Assembly: GCA_038227995.1 (NCBI GenBank)
Contig: JBBRPP010000002.1
Span: 186,001 to 250,000, forward strand
DNA from: WLMZ01 sp038227995
GTDB taxonomy: Bacteria; Actinomycetota; Acidimicrobiia; Acidimicrobiales; Ilumatobacteraceae
DNA: 64,000 bases
Reading direction: 5' to 3'
Every line of letters starts with the position of its first letter. The first letter of the stretch is position 1. A program made the translations under genes and the position numbers. Shown piece by piece: positions 1 through 9,349 of the stretch. A model generated the notes under the pieces. That model had not been told where the DNA came from. It saw only the letters and a program-made list of their open reading frames with translations, and did no database searches.

Positions 1-55
1 CACGCTCGACTTCCGCAGCCGCTTCGATCGACTGCACTTCATCCGCCAGGGGTAG
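1..55 (+). CDS. 3' end of an unidentified gene (partial)
   Basis: The second reading frame is open from the window edge to a TAG at 53-55 and encodes 17 residues ending FDRLHFIRQG. The basic/aromatic tail and its end just before the convergent gene at 59 are compatible with a real C-terminus. The fragment is too short to identify, and a chance open frame of this size cannot be excluded. Confidence 0.35.
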   Translation, partial: TLDFRSRFDRLHFIRQG

Positions 56-58
56 AGC

Positions 59-388
59 TCAGCGGTCTCTGAACAGGGGCGTCGTCTGAATCCGGGGGCC
101 GAACTCGTCGTCGGCATAGTCGCGGGCCTCGTGGATCTCCAGCCCGAACGGAAAGATGTCGACCTCTTCGCCCGTCGCCGTCATCCAGCCGATGACCGCG
201 TCGCCCCAGCGCTCTTCGAGCAGTGCATCGCGAACCGCCTCCGCATCGAGGTGTTGGGCGGGGACCCATTCGGCAATCCAGCGCAGAGCGATGACCTTGT
301 TCAGCGTCTCTTGGGAATCCGCGAGCAGCGGTTGGTCCGGCTCGCTGCGTCGAACGGCGTAGGCGCCGATCGTCTTGAGGACCATCAC
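59..388 (-). CDS. Hypothetical protein coupled to a DNA methyltransferase
   Basis: A 109-residue soluble protein with no signal peptide, membrane segment or motif I recognise. It is acidic overall, with several Trp residues in the middle (IAEWVPAQ, EERWGDAVIGW). Its GTG start at 388 overlaps the TGA of the methyltransferase upstream as GTGA, so it is probably translated by re-initiation from the same mRNA; an ATG immediately follows (385). Tight coupling suggests it works with the methyltransferase, for instance as a specificity, inhibitory or restriction-related partner. That role is inference from position only. Confidence 0.6.
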   Translation of the reverse strand: MMVLKTIGAYAVRRSEPDQPLLADSQETLNKVIALRWIAEWVPAQHLDAEAVRDALLEERWGDAVIGWMTATGEEVDIFPFGLEIHEARDYADDEFGPRIQTTPLFRDR

Positions 389-1920
389 TGCGGAATGAGG
401 GCGATGTCGGCCGGCGTCCAGAACCCAGGGAGCGGTTTTGATTCGGAGCCCGTCGCGTATCGGCGAAGACGCTCTCGGCCGGCGGGATCGTAGAGTTCGA
501 TCACATCGAAGATCTGCCCAGCGCCGACCGCGCGGAGCGCCTTGTCACCCGGAGACCCGGACTTGGGAAGGTTCGATGTCAGGACCAAGACCTGCTCTTC
601 GCCACTACCCATCGCCTTCAGTACGTGGAGACGGCCGAGCATCTTCCACAGCGTGTCGGCCCGTTGCAAGCCCGGTCGACTGGTGGTGAACGCTCCCGGC
701 ACATCGACCCACCACTGCCGTTCGGCACTCTGACTGGTCACCTGGAAGTTGAACTCGATGATGCCGGACGAATGCTTGGCCTTGTCGTTGATCGCGGCAA
801 ATTTGGCTTCCGTCAGGATCCGTTCGGCGATGTCCTGGGCGCGCTTGCCCTCTCGTACAGCCCGCGCCTGGAAGTGCTCCTGGCGATCCTCCGCGTCCAG
901 CTGCGAGAACGCTTCCTCGAATTCGAAGGTGCCTTGGTCGATTCCCTTGGTGACCTCGTCCAAGGTGTTGGCCCGGCGTAGTGCGTCGTCGAGTCGCCTC
1001 TGGGACAACGCAACGTAAGCCGGATCCGTGTCGTACCCCACCCCGATGCGGCCAGTGCGGGCGGCGGCGACCAGTGTCGTACCGGAGCCCGCGAACGGGT
1101 CGAGGACGATGTCGTCCTTGTACGTGTAGAGATCGATCAGTCGTCGTGGGAGCTCGACCGGGAACGGGGCTGGGTGACCGATCCTGGTTGCCGACTCGGC
1201 GTCGATGCGCCAGACATCGCGAGTGACGTCGACGAACTCGTCGTTGGCCAGGGTCGACTCGTGCGGGAGGCCGTTGCGCTTGCGGTCCTTGACGGCCAGC
1301 GCCCGTGCGAATCGGCCCTTGGAGGCGATGATCACGCGCTCGGTCATGTCACGGAGGACGGGGTTGGACGCCTTCGCGAAGGACCCCCATGCGCACGACC
1401 CGGCGGAGGTGGCCGCCTTCTCCCAGATCACCTCACCGCGGAGCAGCAGCCCGAGATCGTCCTGCAGGATGGATATGACGTCGGCGCTCAGACTGCGGTA
1501 GGGCTTGCGGCCGAGGTTGGCCACGTTGACCGCGATGCGGCCACCGGGCTCGAGAACCCGGACGCATTCGGCAAAGACCTCGCGGAGCAGATCGAGAAAT
1601 TCGAAGTACGTGCCGGGTACTCGCGACTCACCATCGAGTTCGCCCGTCACGGCCAGCTCGTATTCCTTCCCCACGAAGTAGGGCGGCGACGTGACGACCA
1701 ACGCCACGCAGTTGTCGGGCAGATGGGTCATCGATGTGGCCGACGCATTGAACAAATGGCCTCGACCCAGTTCATCCATCAGTTCCTGGGGCCGATTGAT
1801 GGTCTCGTCGTCAGACAGCTTCGGCGGGTTGAACCTGCTGTAGAACTGCGACGCATCATGCCCCTCGCGACGGCCGACGCCGAACGACGAGGTCTGTGTA
1901 TGGCGGTCGCGATCATCCAT
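385..1920 (-). CDS. Beta-class DNA (N4-cytosine/N6-adenine) methyltransferase
   Basis: A 511-residue amino-methyltransferase. The catalytic motif IV TSPPY lies at residues 77-81 and the SAM-binding motif DPFAGSGTT at 274-282. This order, catalytic motif before SAM motif, defines the beta class. TSPPY is typical of m4C enzymes but also occurs in some m6A enzymes, so the target base is open. Residues about 310-511 form a C-terminal region without a motif I recognise, possibly involved in target recognition. The start at 1920 is supported by TACGCT six bases upstream, and no Shine-Dalgarno is seen. Only the 109-residue gene is linked. No recognisable endonuclease is present in the window, so it is either an orphan regulatory methylase or one arm of an unusual restriction system. 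Confidence 0.88.
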   Translation of the reverse strand: MDDRDRHTQTSSFGVGRREGHDASQFYSRFNPPKLSDDETINRPQELMDELGRGHLFNASATSMTHLPDNCVALVVTSPPYFVGKEYELAVTGELDGESRVPGTYFEFLDLLREVFAECVRVLEPGGRIAVNVANLGRKPYRSLSADVISILQDDLGLLLRGEVIWEKAATSAGSCAWGSFAKASNPVLRDMTERVIIASKGRFARALAVKDRKRNGLPHESTLANDEFVDVTRDVWRIDAESATRIGHPAPFPVELPRRLIDLYTYKDDIVLDPFAGSGTTLVAAARTGRIGVGYDTDPAYVALSQRRLDDALRRANTLDEVTKGIDQGTFEFEEAFSQLDAEDRQEHFQARAVREGKRAQDIAERILTEAKFAAINDKAKHSSGIIEFNFQVTSQSAERQWWVDVPGAFTTSRPGLQRADTLWKMLGRLHVLKAMGSGEEQVLVLTSNLPKSGSPGDKALRAVGAGQIFDVIELYDPAGRERLRRYATGSESKPLPGFWTPADIALIPQ

Positions 1921-1926
1921 GCGATG

Positions 1927-1932
1927 AGCGTA
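1927..1932 (-). promoter_or_regulatory. -10 box of a leaderless promoter (methyltransferase)
   Basis: TACGCT on the minus strand with 6 bases to the ATG at 1920. This matches TANNNT and the spacing expected if transcription starts at the start codon. No Shine-Dalgarno is present. Confidence 0.45.
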
Positions 1933-2002
1933 ATGCGGGCCTGTGACAGAGAAACCGATGGACGTGTCGGGTGCTGGCCATCGACGGGTGTCGAGCCGCG
2001 TG

Positions 2003-2209
2003 TCAGTCGTCCTTGAGCGCGACCGCGTTCGGCGTCACGTTCATCTTCGGCACGTATTCCGCGACCTCGATCTCGCGCGCCTCACCACCCATCGACGCGC
2101 GCAGATGGGCGCGACAGTTGTCGCACGGCCCGTAGAAGCGGGCGGCCACCGTCGTGTGGCAACGGGGACAGACGAACGATGTGGCGTCGGCTTCGGTGAC
2201 GAGTTCCAT
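2003..2209 (-). CDS. Small zinc-ribbon protein
   Basis: A 68-residue protein with two CXXC knuckles, CPRC at residues 14-17 and CDNC at 29-32, which should bind one zinc in a ribbon fold. The C-terminal half is acidic and carries no other motif. The ATG at 2209 is chosen because it gives a compact protein beginning just before the first knuckle; longer in-frame versions would run back into the divergent hydrolase gene at 2288. Function is unknown. Small zinc ribbons of this form are common in Actinobacteria as nucleic-acid or protein-binding modules. Confidence 0.65.
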   Translation of the reverse strand: MELVTEADATSFVCPRCHTTVAARFYGPCDNCRAHLRASMGGEAREIEVAEYVPKMNVTPNAVALKDD

Positions 2210-2274
2210 GACCCGACCAACGTATCCCGCGCGACTCGAGTGGCGCGGACACCGATCCAGGTGCGGCTCGGCAC

Positions 2275-2280
2275 TACCGT
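2275..2280 (+). promoter_or_regulatory. -10 box of a leaderless promoter (hydrolase)
   Basis: TACCGT followed by 7 bases and the ATG at 2288. There is no ribosome binding site, so the transcript probably starts at or next to the start codon. Confidence 0.45.
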
Positions 2281-2287
2281 TCGATCC

Positions 2288-3124
2288 ATGGCCACCGCGC
2301 ACAATGGCGACTGCACGATCTTCTACGAGACGTTCGGCGATCCCGCCGATCCGGCGCTGCTGATGGTCAACGGCCTCGGGAGCCAATGCATCAACTACAA
2401 GGACGAGTGGTGCGAACGCTTTGCCGCGCGAGGTCTGTTCGTGATCCGGTTCGACAACCGCGACATGGGATTGTCGACGCACTACAGCGACGCGCCGGTC
2501 GGCGACAAGGGCGAGTGCTATCGCCTGTCGGACATGGCCGCCGACGCGATCGCGGTGCTCGACGACATGGACATCGCGGCCACGCACGTCATGGGCTTGT
2601 CGATGGGCGGAATGATCGTGCAGACGCTGGCGATCGAACACCCTGACCGCGTGCTCTCACTGACGTCGGTGATGTCCAACACCGGTGAGCCCGAATACGG
2701 CGCACCCACCGGGCGGGCGCTGGAGATGTTGATGGCACCTCCCGCCACGGATCGCGCGACCTCGATTCAGCGCGCCATCGACGGGCTGCACGCGTGGGGC
2801 AGTCCCGCATTCGCCGACGAAGGCCGCTGGGCCGACGACGCCGCGGCGGCGTTCGACCGCTGCTTCGACCCGGCCGGAACGACCCGCCAGTTCCTGGCCG
2901 TGCGCGCGTCCGGATCGCGTGCCGCCCAACTGCGCGACGTCACCGCGCGCACGCTGGTGATGCACGGCGACAAGGACACGCTGATCGATCAGAGCGGTGG
3001 CCGGCGCACAGCCGAACTGATCCCTGGCGCGCGTTTCGAACTGATCGAGGGCATGGGCCACGACTATCCCCCACAGCTGTGGGATCGATGGGTCGATCTC
3101 GTGGTCGGCCACGCCCTCGGGTGA
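2288..3124 (+). CDS. Alpha/beta-hydrolase fold protein
   Basis: A 278-residue serine hydrolase of the alpha/beta-hydrolase_1 family. The nucleophile elbow GLSMGG places Ser105 on the sharp turn; an acid lies in HGDKDTLID and the His in GMGHDYP near the C-terminus, completing the triad. The N-terminal half (VNGLGSQ, FDNRDMGLS) resembles aclacinomycin methylesterase-type enzymes, which cleave methyl esters, but the substrate cannot be read from sequence. There is no signal peptide, so it is cytoplasmic. The start at 2288 rather than an upstream codon is supported by TACCGT seven bases before it and by loss of family similarity upstream. Confidence 0.85.
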   Translation: MATAHNGDCTIFYETFGDPADPALLMVNGLGSQCINYKDEWCERFAARGLFVIRFDNRDMGLSTHYSDAPVGDKGECYRLSDMAADAIAVLDDMDIAATHVMGLSMGGMIVQTLAIEHPDRVLSLTSVMSNTGEPEYGAPTGRALEMLMAPPATDRATSIQRAIDGLHAWGSPAFADEGRWADDAAAAFDRCFDPAGTTRQFLAVRASGSRAAQLRDVTARTLVMHGDKDTLIDQSGGRRTAELIPGARFELIEGMGHDYPPQLWDRWVDLVVGHALG

Positions 3125-3235
3125 CTGCGGCCGCGTCATTACCCAACGGGTAATCGCTTCACCGAAGCGTTCGGCGCACAGTGATCTCCACCACACCGCA
3201 GCCGGATCGGCGGCGGTCGACACACGGAGACACTG

Positions 3236-3607
3236 ATGAACGACCTGGCATCCACCATCGACACGCACCTCGAGGCCTACGGCGAGACAGACGTCGCCCG
3301 CCGAGCGAGCCTGATCAAGCAGGTGTGGTCGCCAACCGGCGTCCTCGCCGATCCTCCCATCGACGGTGCCGGACACGACGGCATCAACGACATGCTCGGC
3401 ATGGTGCAGAGCCAGTTCCCCGGCCACACGTTCCGGCGGACGTCGGAGATCGACACGCATCACGGCATCGCCCGCTACGGCTGGAAGATGGTGGCCGCGG
3501 ACGGCTCGGTGAGCCTGACCGGCATGGACGTCGCCGAGCTCGACGTCGACGGCAAACTCGCCCGTGTGGCCGGGTTCTTCGGCGATCTGCCGGCGCGTGC
3601 CGAGTAG
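3236..3607 (+). CDS. SnoaL/NTF2-like protein
   Basis: A 123-residue protein of the SnoaL-like (NTF2-fold) superfamily: an N-terminal helix (IDTHLEAYGETDVARRASLIKQ) followed by a beta-rich cone with YGWKMVAADGSVSLTGMDVAELD. Members act as small isomerases, cyclases or ligand pockets, and many have unknown function. GGAGA lies about 6 bases before the ATG. It sits 58 bases upstream of, and in the same direction as, an MmyB-family regulator. Such regulators often neighbour SnoaL or short-chain dehydrogenase genes, so the regulator may control it. Confidence 0.75.
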   Translation: MNDLASTIDTHLEAYGETDVARRASLIKQVWSPTGVLADPPIDGAGHDGINDMLGMVQSQFPGHTFRRTSEIDTHHGIARYGWKMVAADGSVSLTGMDVAELDVDGKLARVAGFFGDLPARAE

Positions 3608-3653
3608 CGGATTGCACCCGCACACAGCGACGGCCACGTCCGGACAGTCCGGT

Positions 3654-3659
3654 TACCGT
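3654..3659 (+). promoter_or_regulatory. -10 box of a leaderless promoter (MmyB regulator)
   Basis: TACCGT followed by 6 bases and the ATG at 3666. No Shine-Dalgarno sequence is present. Confidence 0.45.
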
Positions 3660-3665
3660 AGGCGG

Positions 3666-4448
3666 ATGACATCGCCCGGCGCCGGTCCGCTGCTGAAGGA
3701 CTGGCGCAGCCGGCGGCGGCTGAGCCAGATGGATCTCGCTATCGAAGCCGGGGTGTCGACCAAACACCTCAGCTTCGTCGAGACCGGTCGATCGAAGCCC
3801 AGCCGCGAGTTGCTGTTGACCCTGGCCAAACACCTCGACGTCCCGTTGCGCGATCGCAATTCGCTGCTGCTCGCCGCGGGCTACGCGCCGCGCTATCGCG
3901 AGACGTCGATCGACGACCCAGCGATGCAACGGATCACGGCATCACTGCAGCGGCTGCTCGCCGCACACGACCCGTATCCGGGCGTCGCATTGGATCGGCG
4001 GTGGAACGTCGTGCTCGCCAACGAGGCCGCCGGCCGGCTGGTCAGCACGCTGCCAGCCCATGTGTTGACGCCGACCGTCAACATCTTCCGCGCCAGCCTG
4101 CACCCCGACGGTCTTGCCGCGGTCACCCTCAACTTCGCCGAGTGGGCCTCCTATCTGTTGACCCAGCTGCGCCGGCTCGTCGCAGCGAGCGGCGACGAGC
4201 AATCGGCTGCGCTGGAACGCGAGGTCCTGGCCTACCCGAACGTGATCGAGCTCATCGCCAATGGTCTGGATCCCGCCGACGAAACGCCGCTGCTGATCCC
4301 GTGCCGGCTGCTGATCGGTGGCGTCGAATTGTCGTTGTTCACCACACTCAACACGTTCGGCACGCCACGCGACATCACGTTGGAAGAGTTGGTGATCGAG
4401 CTGTTCTTTCCCGCCGACGACGCAACCGAAGCGATCCTGCGCGCCTGA
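3666..4448 (+). CDS. XRE-family transcriptional regulator with MmyB ligand-binding domain
   Basis: A 260-residue regulator. Residues about 5-70 form a helix-turn-helix (SRRRLSQMDLAIEAGVSTKH, then FVETGRSKPSR). The remainder is the PAS-like MmyB domain, recognised by ALDRRWNVVLANEAA and by the C-terminal segment with FTTLNTFGTPRDITLEELVIELFFP. Streptomyces MmyB was reported to bind a fatty-acid-like ligand in this domain. It probably acts locally, for example on the SnoaL-like gene just upstream. The start follows a leaderless-type -10 box. Confidence 0.88.
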   Translation: MTSPGAGPLLKDWRSRRRLSQMDLAIEAGVSTKHLSFVETGRSKPSRELLLTLAKHLDVPLRDRNSLLLAAGYAPRYRETSIDDPAMQRITASLQRLLAAHDPYPGVALDRRWNVVLANEAAGRLVSTLPAHVLTPTVNIFRASLHPDGLAAVTLNFAEWASYLLTQLRRLVAASGDEQSAALEREVLAYPNVIELIANGLDPADETPLLIPCRLLIGGVELSLFTTLNTFGTPRDITLEELVIELFFPADDATEAILRA

Positions 4449-4456
4449 TGCAGGGG

Positions 4457-4675
4457 TCAGAAGACCCCGATCGCCGTCACGTACAGCGTGCGAGCCGGCG
4501 CAGCGCTGACGATCAGCACCTGCTGGCCCTTCTCGATCACTTCGGCGCCATCGGCCGGGCGAGCGAAGTACGTCTCCGTGCCTCCGCGCACGTGCACGCT
4601 CACCTCGCCCACCGTCCCCGGACCGACGCGACCGGTCACGGTCGCGGTCTTACCCACCAATCGCTGTTCAGACAT
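4457..4675 (-). CDS. Short NfeD-like OB-fold protein
   Basis: A 72-residue protein resembling the C-terminal soluble OB-fold of NfeD/YuaF proteins: LVGKTATVTGRVGPGTVGEV, then a beta-rich stretch ending VLIVSAAPARTLYVTAI. It begins 13 bases after the stop of the flotillin gene in the same operon. NfeD and flotillin (SPFH) genes are classic partners in membrane-microdomain assembly. Unusually, the membrane helices normally preceding this domain are absent, so it would have to act as a free cytoplasmic or peripheral partner of the flotillin. Confidence 0.7.
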   Translation of the reverse strand: MSEQRLVGKTATVTGRVGPGTVGEVSVHVRGGTETYFARPADGAEVIEKGQQVLIVSAAPARTLYVTAIGVF

Positions 4676-4688
4676 CGTGTGATCGGTC

Positions 4689-6143
4689 TCAGTGCTCGGT
4701 CGACCCGTTGTCGCTTGTCGCCGGGCTCACCAACGTCAGGTCCGCGGGCGACGCTGCTTGCGGCATCGGCGGCGGCGGGGCATCGGCGGCGACGCCTTTC
4801 GGGACGAACAGGCCACGCAGGAACTCGAAGCTGGCCATGCCGGTGGAGGCGACTTCCATCAGGGCCCGGTTGACGCCTGCCGCCCCATCGAGGACGGTGA
4901 AGTTCTTGACGTGAGCAAATGCTCCGGCAGCTTCGCGAACGACGTCGGGCCAGTGCTCGGCCAGGCTCTGCATCGCAACGGCCTCTGGGTTGGTGGCCAA
5001 GGCCTCGGCGCGAGCCTTGATCGTCTTGGCCTCGGCGAGACCACGAGCCTCGATCGCTTCACCTTCGGCCATGCCTCGCGCTTTGGTCGCGTCGGCCTCG
5101 GCCAGGCCGGTGGCGCGGGTTGCGGTTGCCTTCGCTTCGGCTTCCAGGGTCGTGCGCTTGGCTTGGCCTTCCGCGGTCAGCTCGGCAACACGGCTGGCCG
5201 CTTGAGCCGTCGCGATGTCGGCGTCACGCTTGGCCTCGGCCGGGCGGATGACGGTGGCGACGAGCACCTGCTGCTGCTTGGCGGCTTCCAGCTGCGCGGT
5301 GCGGGTCTCTTGCTCGACGACGTTCTGGCGGGCTGACGCCTGGGCCAGCGGGCCGGCCTGGGCAGCCTCGGCGTTGGCCTTGTCGACCTCGGCCTGGAAC
5401 CCGGCCTCCTTGATCGCCGCGTTGCGCTGTGCTTCGGCCTTGAGTGCGTTGGCCTGCTGTTCCCGCTCGGTTGCTTCGCGGTCGGCGTCGGCCTGCGCAA
5501 TACGAGCGGCGCTGGCAACGGCGGCCGTGTGCGGCATCGCCAGGTTCTTGATGTAACCGGTGGGGTCGTCGATCTCCTGGATCTGCAGTGAGTCGATGAT
5601 CAAGCCGAGCTTGGTCATCTCCGAGCCTGATGCCTCACGGGTACGGGCGGTGAGCTGCTCGCGGTCGCGGATCATGTCCTCGACGGTCATCGAGCCCACG
5701 ATCGAGCGCAGGTGGCCGGCGAACACGTTGTGGACGCGCTGGTCCATCTTGTCCTGCTGGTCGAGGAAGCGGCGGGCCGCGTTGGTGATGCTGCCCGGAT
5801 CGTCGCCGATCTTGAAGATCACCGTGCCGCTCACGTGCACCGGAATGCCCTGATGCGTGACGCAGTCGACCTGGAGATCGGCTTGGTGCAGATCGAGTGA
5901 CAGTCGACGAACGGCCTGCACGCCCGGCACGACGAGCGTGCCCTTGCCGGTGACGATGCGGAAACCCATCTCGTCGCCCGACGAGTCCTTGGCGATGCCC
6001 TTGTCGCGGAGGCCGGAGATGATCAGCGCCTCGTTGGGCTCTGCGACACGCCACATCGCCTTGAACAAAAGGATCACAACGATGATCACGCCGACGACCA
6101 CAGCGGCCGGAACGATGATGACGGAACTTGCTGCCAGATTCAT
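4689..6143 (-). CDS. Flotillin-like SPFH-domain membrane protein
   Basis: A 484-residue protein. An N-terminal membrane anchor (residues about 8-30, VVVGVIIVVILLFKAMW) is followed by an SPFH/band-7 domain (about 35-210), then a long Ala/Glu/Lys-rich coiled coil with repeated EAKA/AEA motifs (about 215-410) and a Pro-rich tail. This is the FloT/FloA plan: oligomeric scaffolds of functional membrane microdomains. The ATG at 6143 has a strong AGGAGG Shine-Dalgarno, which fixes the start against a longer in-frame alternative. The NfeD-like gene follows in the same transcript. The 261 bases upstream, to the divergent potA-like gene, hold no other gene. Confidence 0.9.
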   Translation of the reverse strand: MNLAASSVIIVPAAVVVGVIIVVILLFKAMWRVAEPNEALIISGLRDKGIAKDSSGDEMGFRIVTGKGTLVVPGVQAVRRLSLDLHQADLQVDCVTHQGIPVHVSGTVIFKIGDDPGSITNAARRFLDQQDKMDQRVHNVFAGHLRSIVGSMTVEDMIRDREQLTARTREASGSEMTKLGLIIDSLQIQEIDDPTGYIKNLAMPHTAAVASAARIAQADADREATEREQQANALKAEAQRNAAIKEAGFQAEVDKANAEAAQAGPLAQASARQNVVEQETRTAQLEAAKQQQVLVATVIRPAEAKRDADIATAQAASRVAELTAEGQAKRTTLEAEAKATATRATGLAEADATKARGMAEGEAIEARGLAEAKTIKARAEALATNPEAVAMQSLAEHWPDVVREAAGAFAHVKNFTVLDGAAGVNRALMEVASTGMASFEFLRGLFVPKGVAADAPPPPMPQAASPADLTLVSPATSDNGSTEH

Positions 6144-6391
6144 GGCACCCTCCTGGTTCCGCCGGACGACCGACGGTGAGGCGAGCATAGGCCTGGAACT
6201 TTCGAACGCGTCGATGAATCTGGGCGGGTAATTTCCCCAAGAGACCGCATCGACCAGGCAACAAATCCAGACGCTCAGATCCCATCTGGTACAGCTGAAC
6301 CGGGAATCGCTCACCCCCCGCCGACGGGGAACGCGGTGAGATCGGCGATCCGCGCCGGCACACCCATCTGAAGACGACCTGGCTGCAGTTG

Positions 6392-6397
6392 TAGCAT
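6392..6397 (+). promoter_or_regulatory. -10 box of a leaderless promoter (potA-like gene)
   Basis: TAGCAT followed by exactly 7 bases and the ATG at 6405. No Shine-Dalgarno is visible. Confidence 0.45.
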
Positions 6398-6404
6398 CGC
6401 CGCG

Positions 6405-7493
<1,089 letters not shown>

Positions 7494-7511
7494 CCAATCT
7501 GTCACTCGTGG

Positions 7512-7553
7512 GTGGGCGCGCTGAGCGCGTCATGACGCGCCGAGCGCGCCCAC
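7512..7553. terminator. Large GC-rich hairpin between convergent potA and potC
   Basis: An 11-base inverted repeat, GTGGGCGCGCT (7512-7522) with AGCGCGCCCAC (7543-7553), encloses a perfect 16-base palindrome GCGCGTCATGACGCGC (7525-7540). It lies between two convergent stop codons (7493 and 7570). A bidirectional terminator is the natural reading, although no T-tract follows on either strand. Confidence 0.6.
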
Positions 7554-7569
7554 GGACTTCGCCAACGGC

Positions 7570-8424
7570 TTACCAGGATGCGAGTTCTTTGAGGCTGCTC
7601 TCGCCCGCGTTGGAATCGCCGGACCGGCGGTGCATCAGACGCATGATCGCGAACACGACGACGAGCGCGAGCAGCGATGCCACCAGCATGACGGTGGCCA
7701 GTGCGTTGAGGGCCGGCGTGGCGCCGCCGCGAACCGAGCCGTAGATCGCGACCGGCACGGTCTCGGAGCCCGCGCCCGACGACAACAGCGACGACACCAC
7801 GAAGTCGTCGATGGACGTCGCGAACACCAGCACGGCAGCCGCGAACACGGCCGGCGTCAGCAGCGGCATCACGACCATTCGCAACGCCTGCAGCGGCGTG
7901 GCGCCGAGGTCTCGCGCTGCTTCCTCGAGATCGGGTCCGATCGACAGCAATCGACCGCGCACCACGATCACGACGTAGGTGAGCGAGAACGTGACGTGAC
8001 CGACGAGCTGCGCCGGTCGACCGAGTGACAGGAACGAGTAGCCGTTGGTGACGACGAGGAACAGCGCGGTGCCGACGACGAGCTCGGGTGTGATCAGTGG
8101 CAACAGCAACACGCCGTTGGCGACCTGCGCCGGCCGGCTGCGCCAGCGCGTGAGACCAATCGCCAGCCCCACACCGATGGGTGTCGCGATCAGGATCGTG
8201 AGCGCGGCGAGGACCAGGCTGTTGCGCAGATCGGTGCGGTACTGCAGGTCGTGCCACACCGACGAGAACTTGTCGCCCCAGTACCACCGGAACGAGAAGC
8301 CCTGCCACGTCGAGCGGCTGCGGCCGGAGTTGAAGCTGAACAGCACCGCAATGACGACCGGAACGAGGCTCCACAGCACGTACATCCCGGTGAAGAACGC
8401 GAGGAACTTGGGCGTGCGCTTCAT
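7570..8424 (-). CDS. potC: ABC transporter permease, PotC type
   Basis: A 284-residue inner-membrane permease with about six hydrophobic helices and the ATPase-docking EAA loop (EEAARDLGATPLQALRMVVM) of the BPD_transp_1 family. It is last in the minus-strand operon potD-potB-potC, starting 13 bases after potB. With PotB it should form the heterodimeric pore for a polyamine or related cationic amine delivered by the PotD-like lipoprotein. Confidence 0.88.
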   Translation of the reverse strand: MKRTPKFLAFFTGMYVLWSLVPVVIAVLFSFNSGRSRSTWQGFSFRWYWGDKFSSVWHDLQYRTDLRNSLVLAALTILIATPIGVGLAIGLTRWRSRPAQVANGVLLLPLITPELVVGTALFLVVTNGYSFLSLGRPAQLVGHVTFSLTYVVIVVRGRLLSIGPDLEEAARDLGATPLQALRMVVMPLLTPAVFAAAVLVFATSIDDFVVSSLLSSGAGSETVPVAIYGSVRGGATPALNALATVMLVASLLALVVVFAIMRLMHRRSGDSNAGESSLKELASW

Positions 8425-8437
8425 CGACAGACCGGCT

Positions 8438-9337
8438 TCATCGCGTCACCAGCTTCTGGGCCCGACTGACGCTGACCAGGTAGCCGGCCATCGCGATCAG
8501 GAGCACGACCGACAGGATCAACACCAACGACGCACCGATCTGGGGCTGCGTGGTGTCCTGCAGGAAGTACACGATCTGGTTGCCGATCATCGCCGTCTTG
8601 GGGGACGCCGAGAGCAGCGCGTTCGTGTAGTAGTCGCCGACCATCGGCAGCGCGGTGATGACCGAGGCGGCCACGAGACCTTGGTACGAGAGCGGGACGA
8701 TGACCCGCCAGAACGACTGCTTGCTCGTCGCGCCCAGGTCACGCGCGGCCTCCAGCAGCCGGCCGTCGATCCGGTCGAGCGTGGCGTACAACGGCAGGAT
8801 GAAAAACGGCACGTAGCCGTAGACCAGCCCGAAGACGACGGTGATCGGCTGGCCGCTCAGCCATGCTCGATCGCCACCCGGCAACGTCGTCAGCGCCCGG
8901 GCGACCCAGCCCTGCGGCTGCAGCAGGTTGACCCACGCCAGCATCCGCATCAGGTAGCTGACCCAGAACGGCAGGATCATCAGCGCCAACAACGCTGCCC
9001 GCCACCGGCCGGCGTGGCGGCTGACGAAGTACGCGACCGGGTACCCGACCGCGATGCAGCCCGCCACAGCGACGACGACATAGACGAGCGTGCGAACGAA
9101 GACGGTGCGCAGATCGCCGCTGACCACGCGGTGGAACACGTCACTGAACGAGTCGAACTGCCAGTAGCGCGGGTTCCATTCCGGAGCAGCCGTCTGCAGA
9201 ATCGGGTCGATCCGCCCGAACGCAACGGCAGCGACGGCATAGAACGGCACGACGAAGAACATCGCCATCCATGCGATGCCGGGTGTGGCGAGGCCCGCCC
9301 ACAACCAGTTCAGTTGCTGTCGTCGTGTCCGTGTCAT
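8438..9337 (-). CDS. potB: ABC transporter permease, PotB type
   Basis: A 299-residue permease. A first helix (WAGLATPGIAWMAMFFVVPF) is followed by a large external loop and five further helices, with an EAA motif (LLEAARDLGATSKQSFWRVI) for coupling to the ATPase. It is second in the operon, starting 12 bases after potD and ending 13 bases before potC. It is the partner of PotC in the pore. Confidence 0.88.
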   Translation of the reverse strand: MTRTRRQQLNWLWAGLATPGIAWMAMFFVVPFYAVAAVAFGRIDPILQTAAPEWNPRYWQFDSFSDVFHRVVSGDLRTVFVRTLVYVVVAVAGCIAVGYPVAYFVSRHAGRWRAALLALMILPFWVSYLMRMLAWVNLLQPQGWVARALTTLPGGDRAWLSGQPITVVFGLVYGYVPFFILPLYATLDRIDGRLLEAARDLGATSKQSFWRVIVPLSYQGLVAASVITALPMVGDYYTNALLSASPKTAMIGNQIVYFLQDTTQPQIGASLVLILSVVLLIAMAGYLVSVSRAQKLVTR

Positions 9338-9349
9338 CGGTGACCGAAC

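Noticed and set aside
1943..2287. N-terminal extension of the alpha/beta hydrolase from 1943
   Set aside because: The extra 115 residues are Arg/His-rich, run antisense to the zinc-ribbon gene and do not belong to the hydrolase fold; ATG 2288 has a promoter-like box at the right distance.
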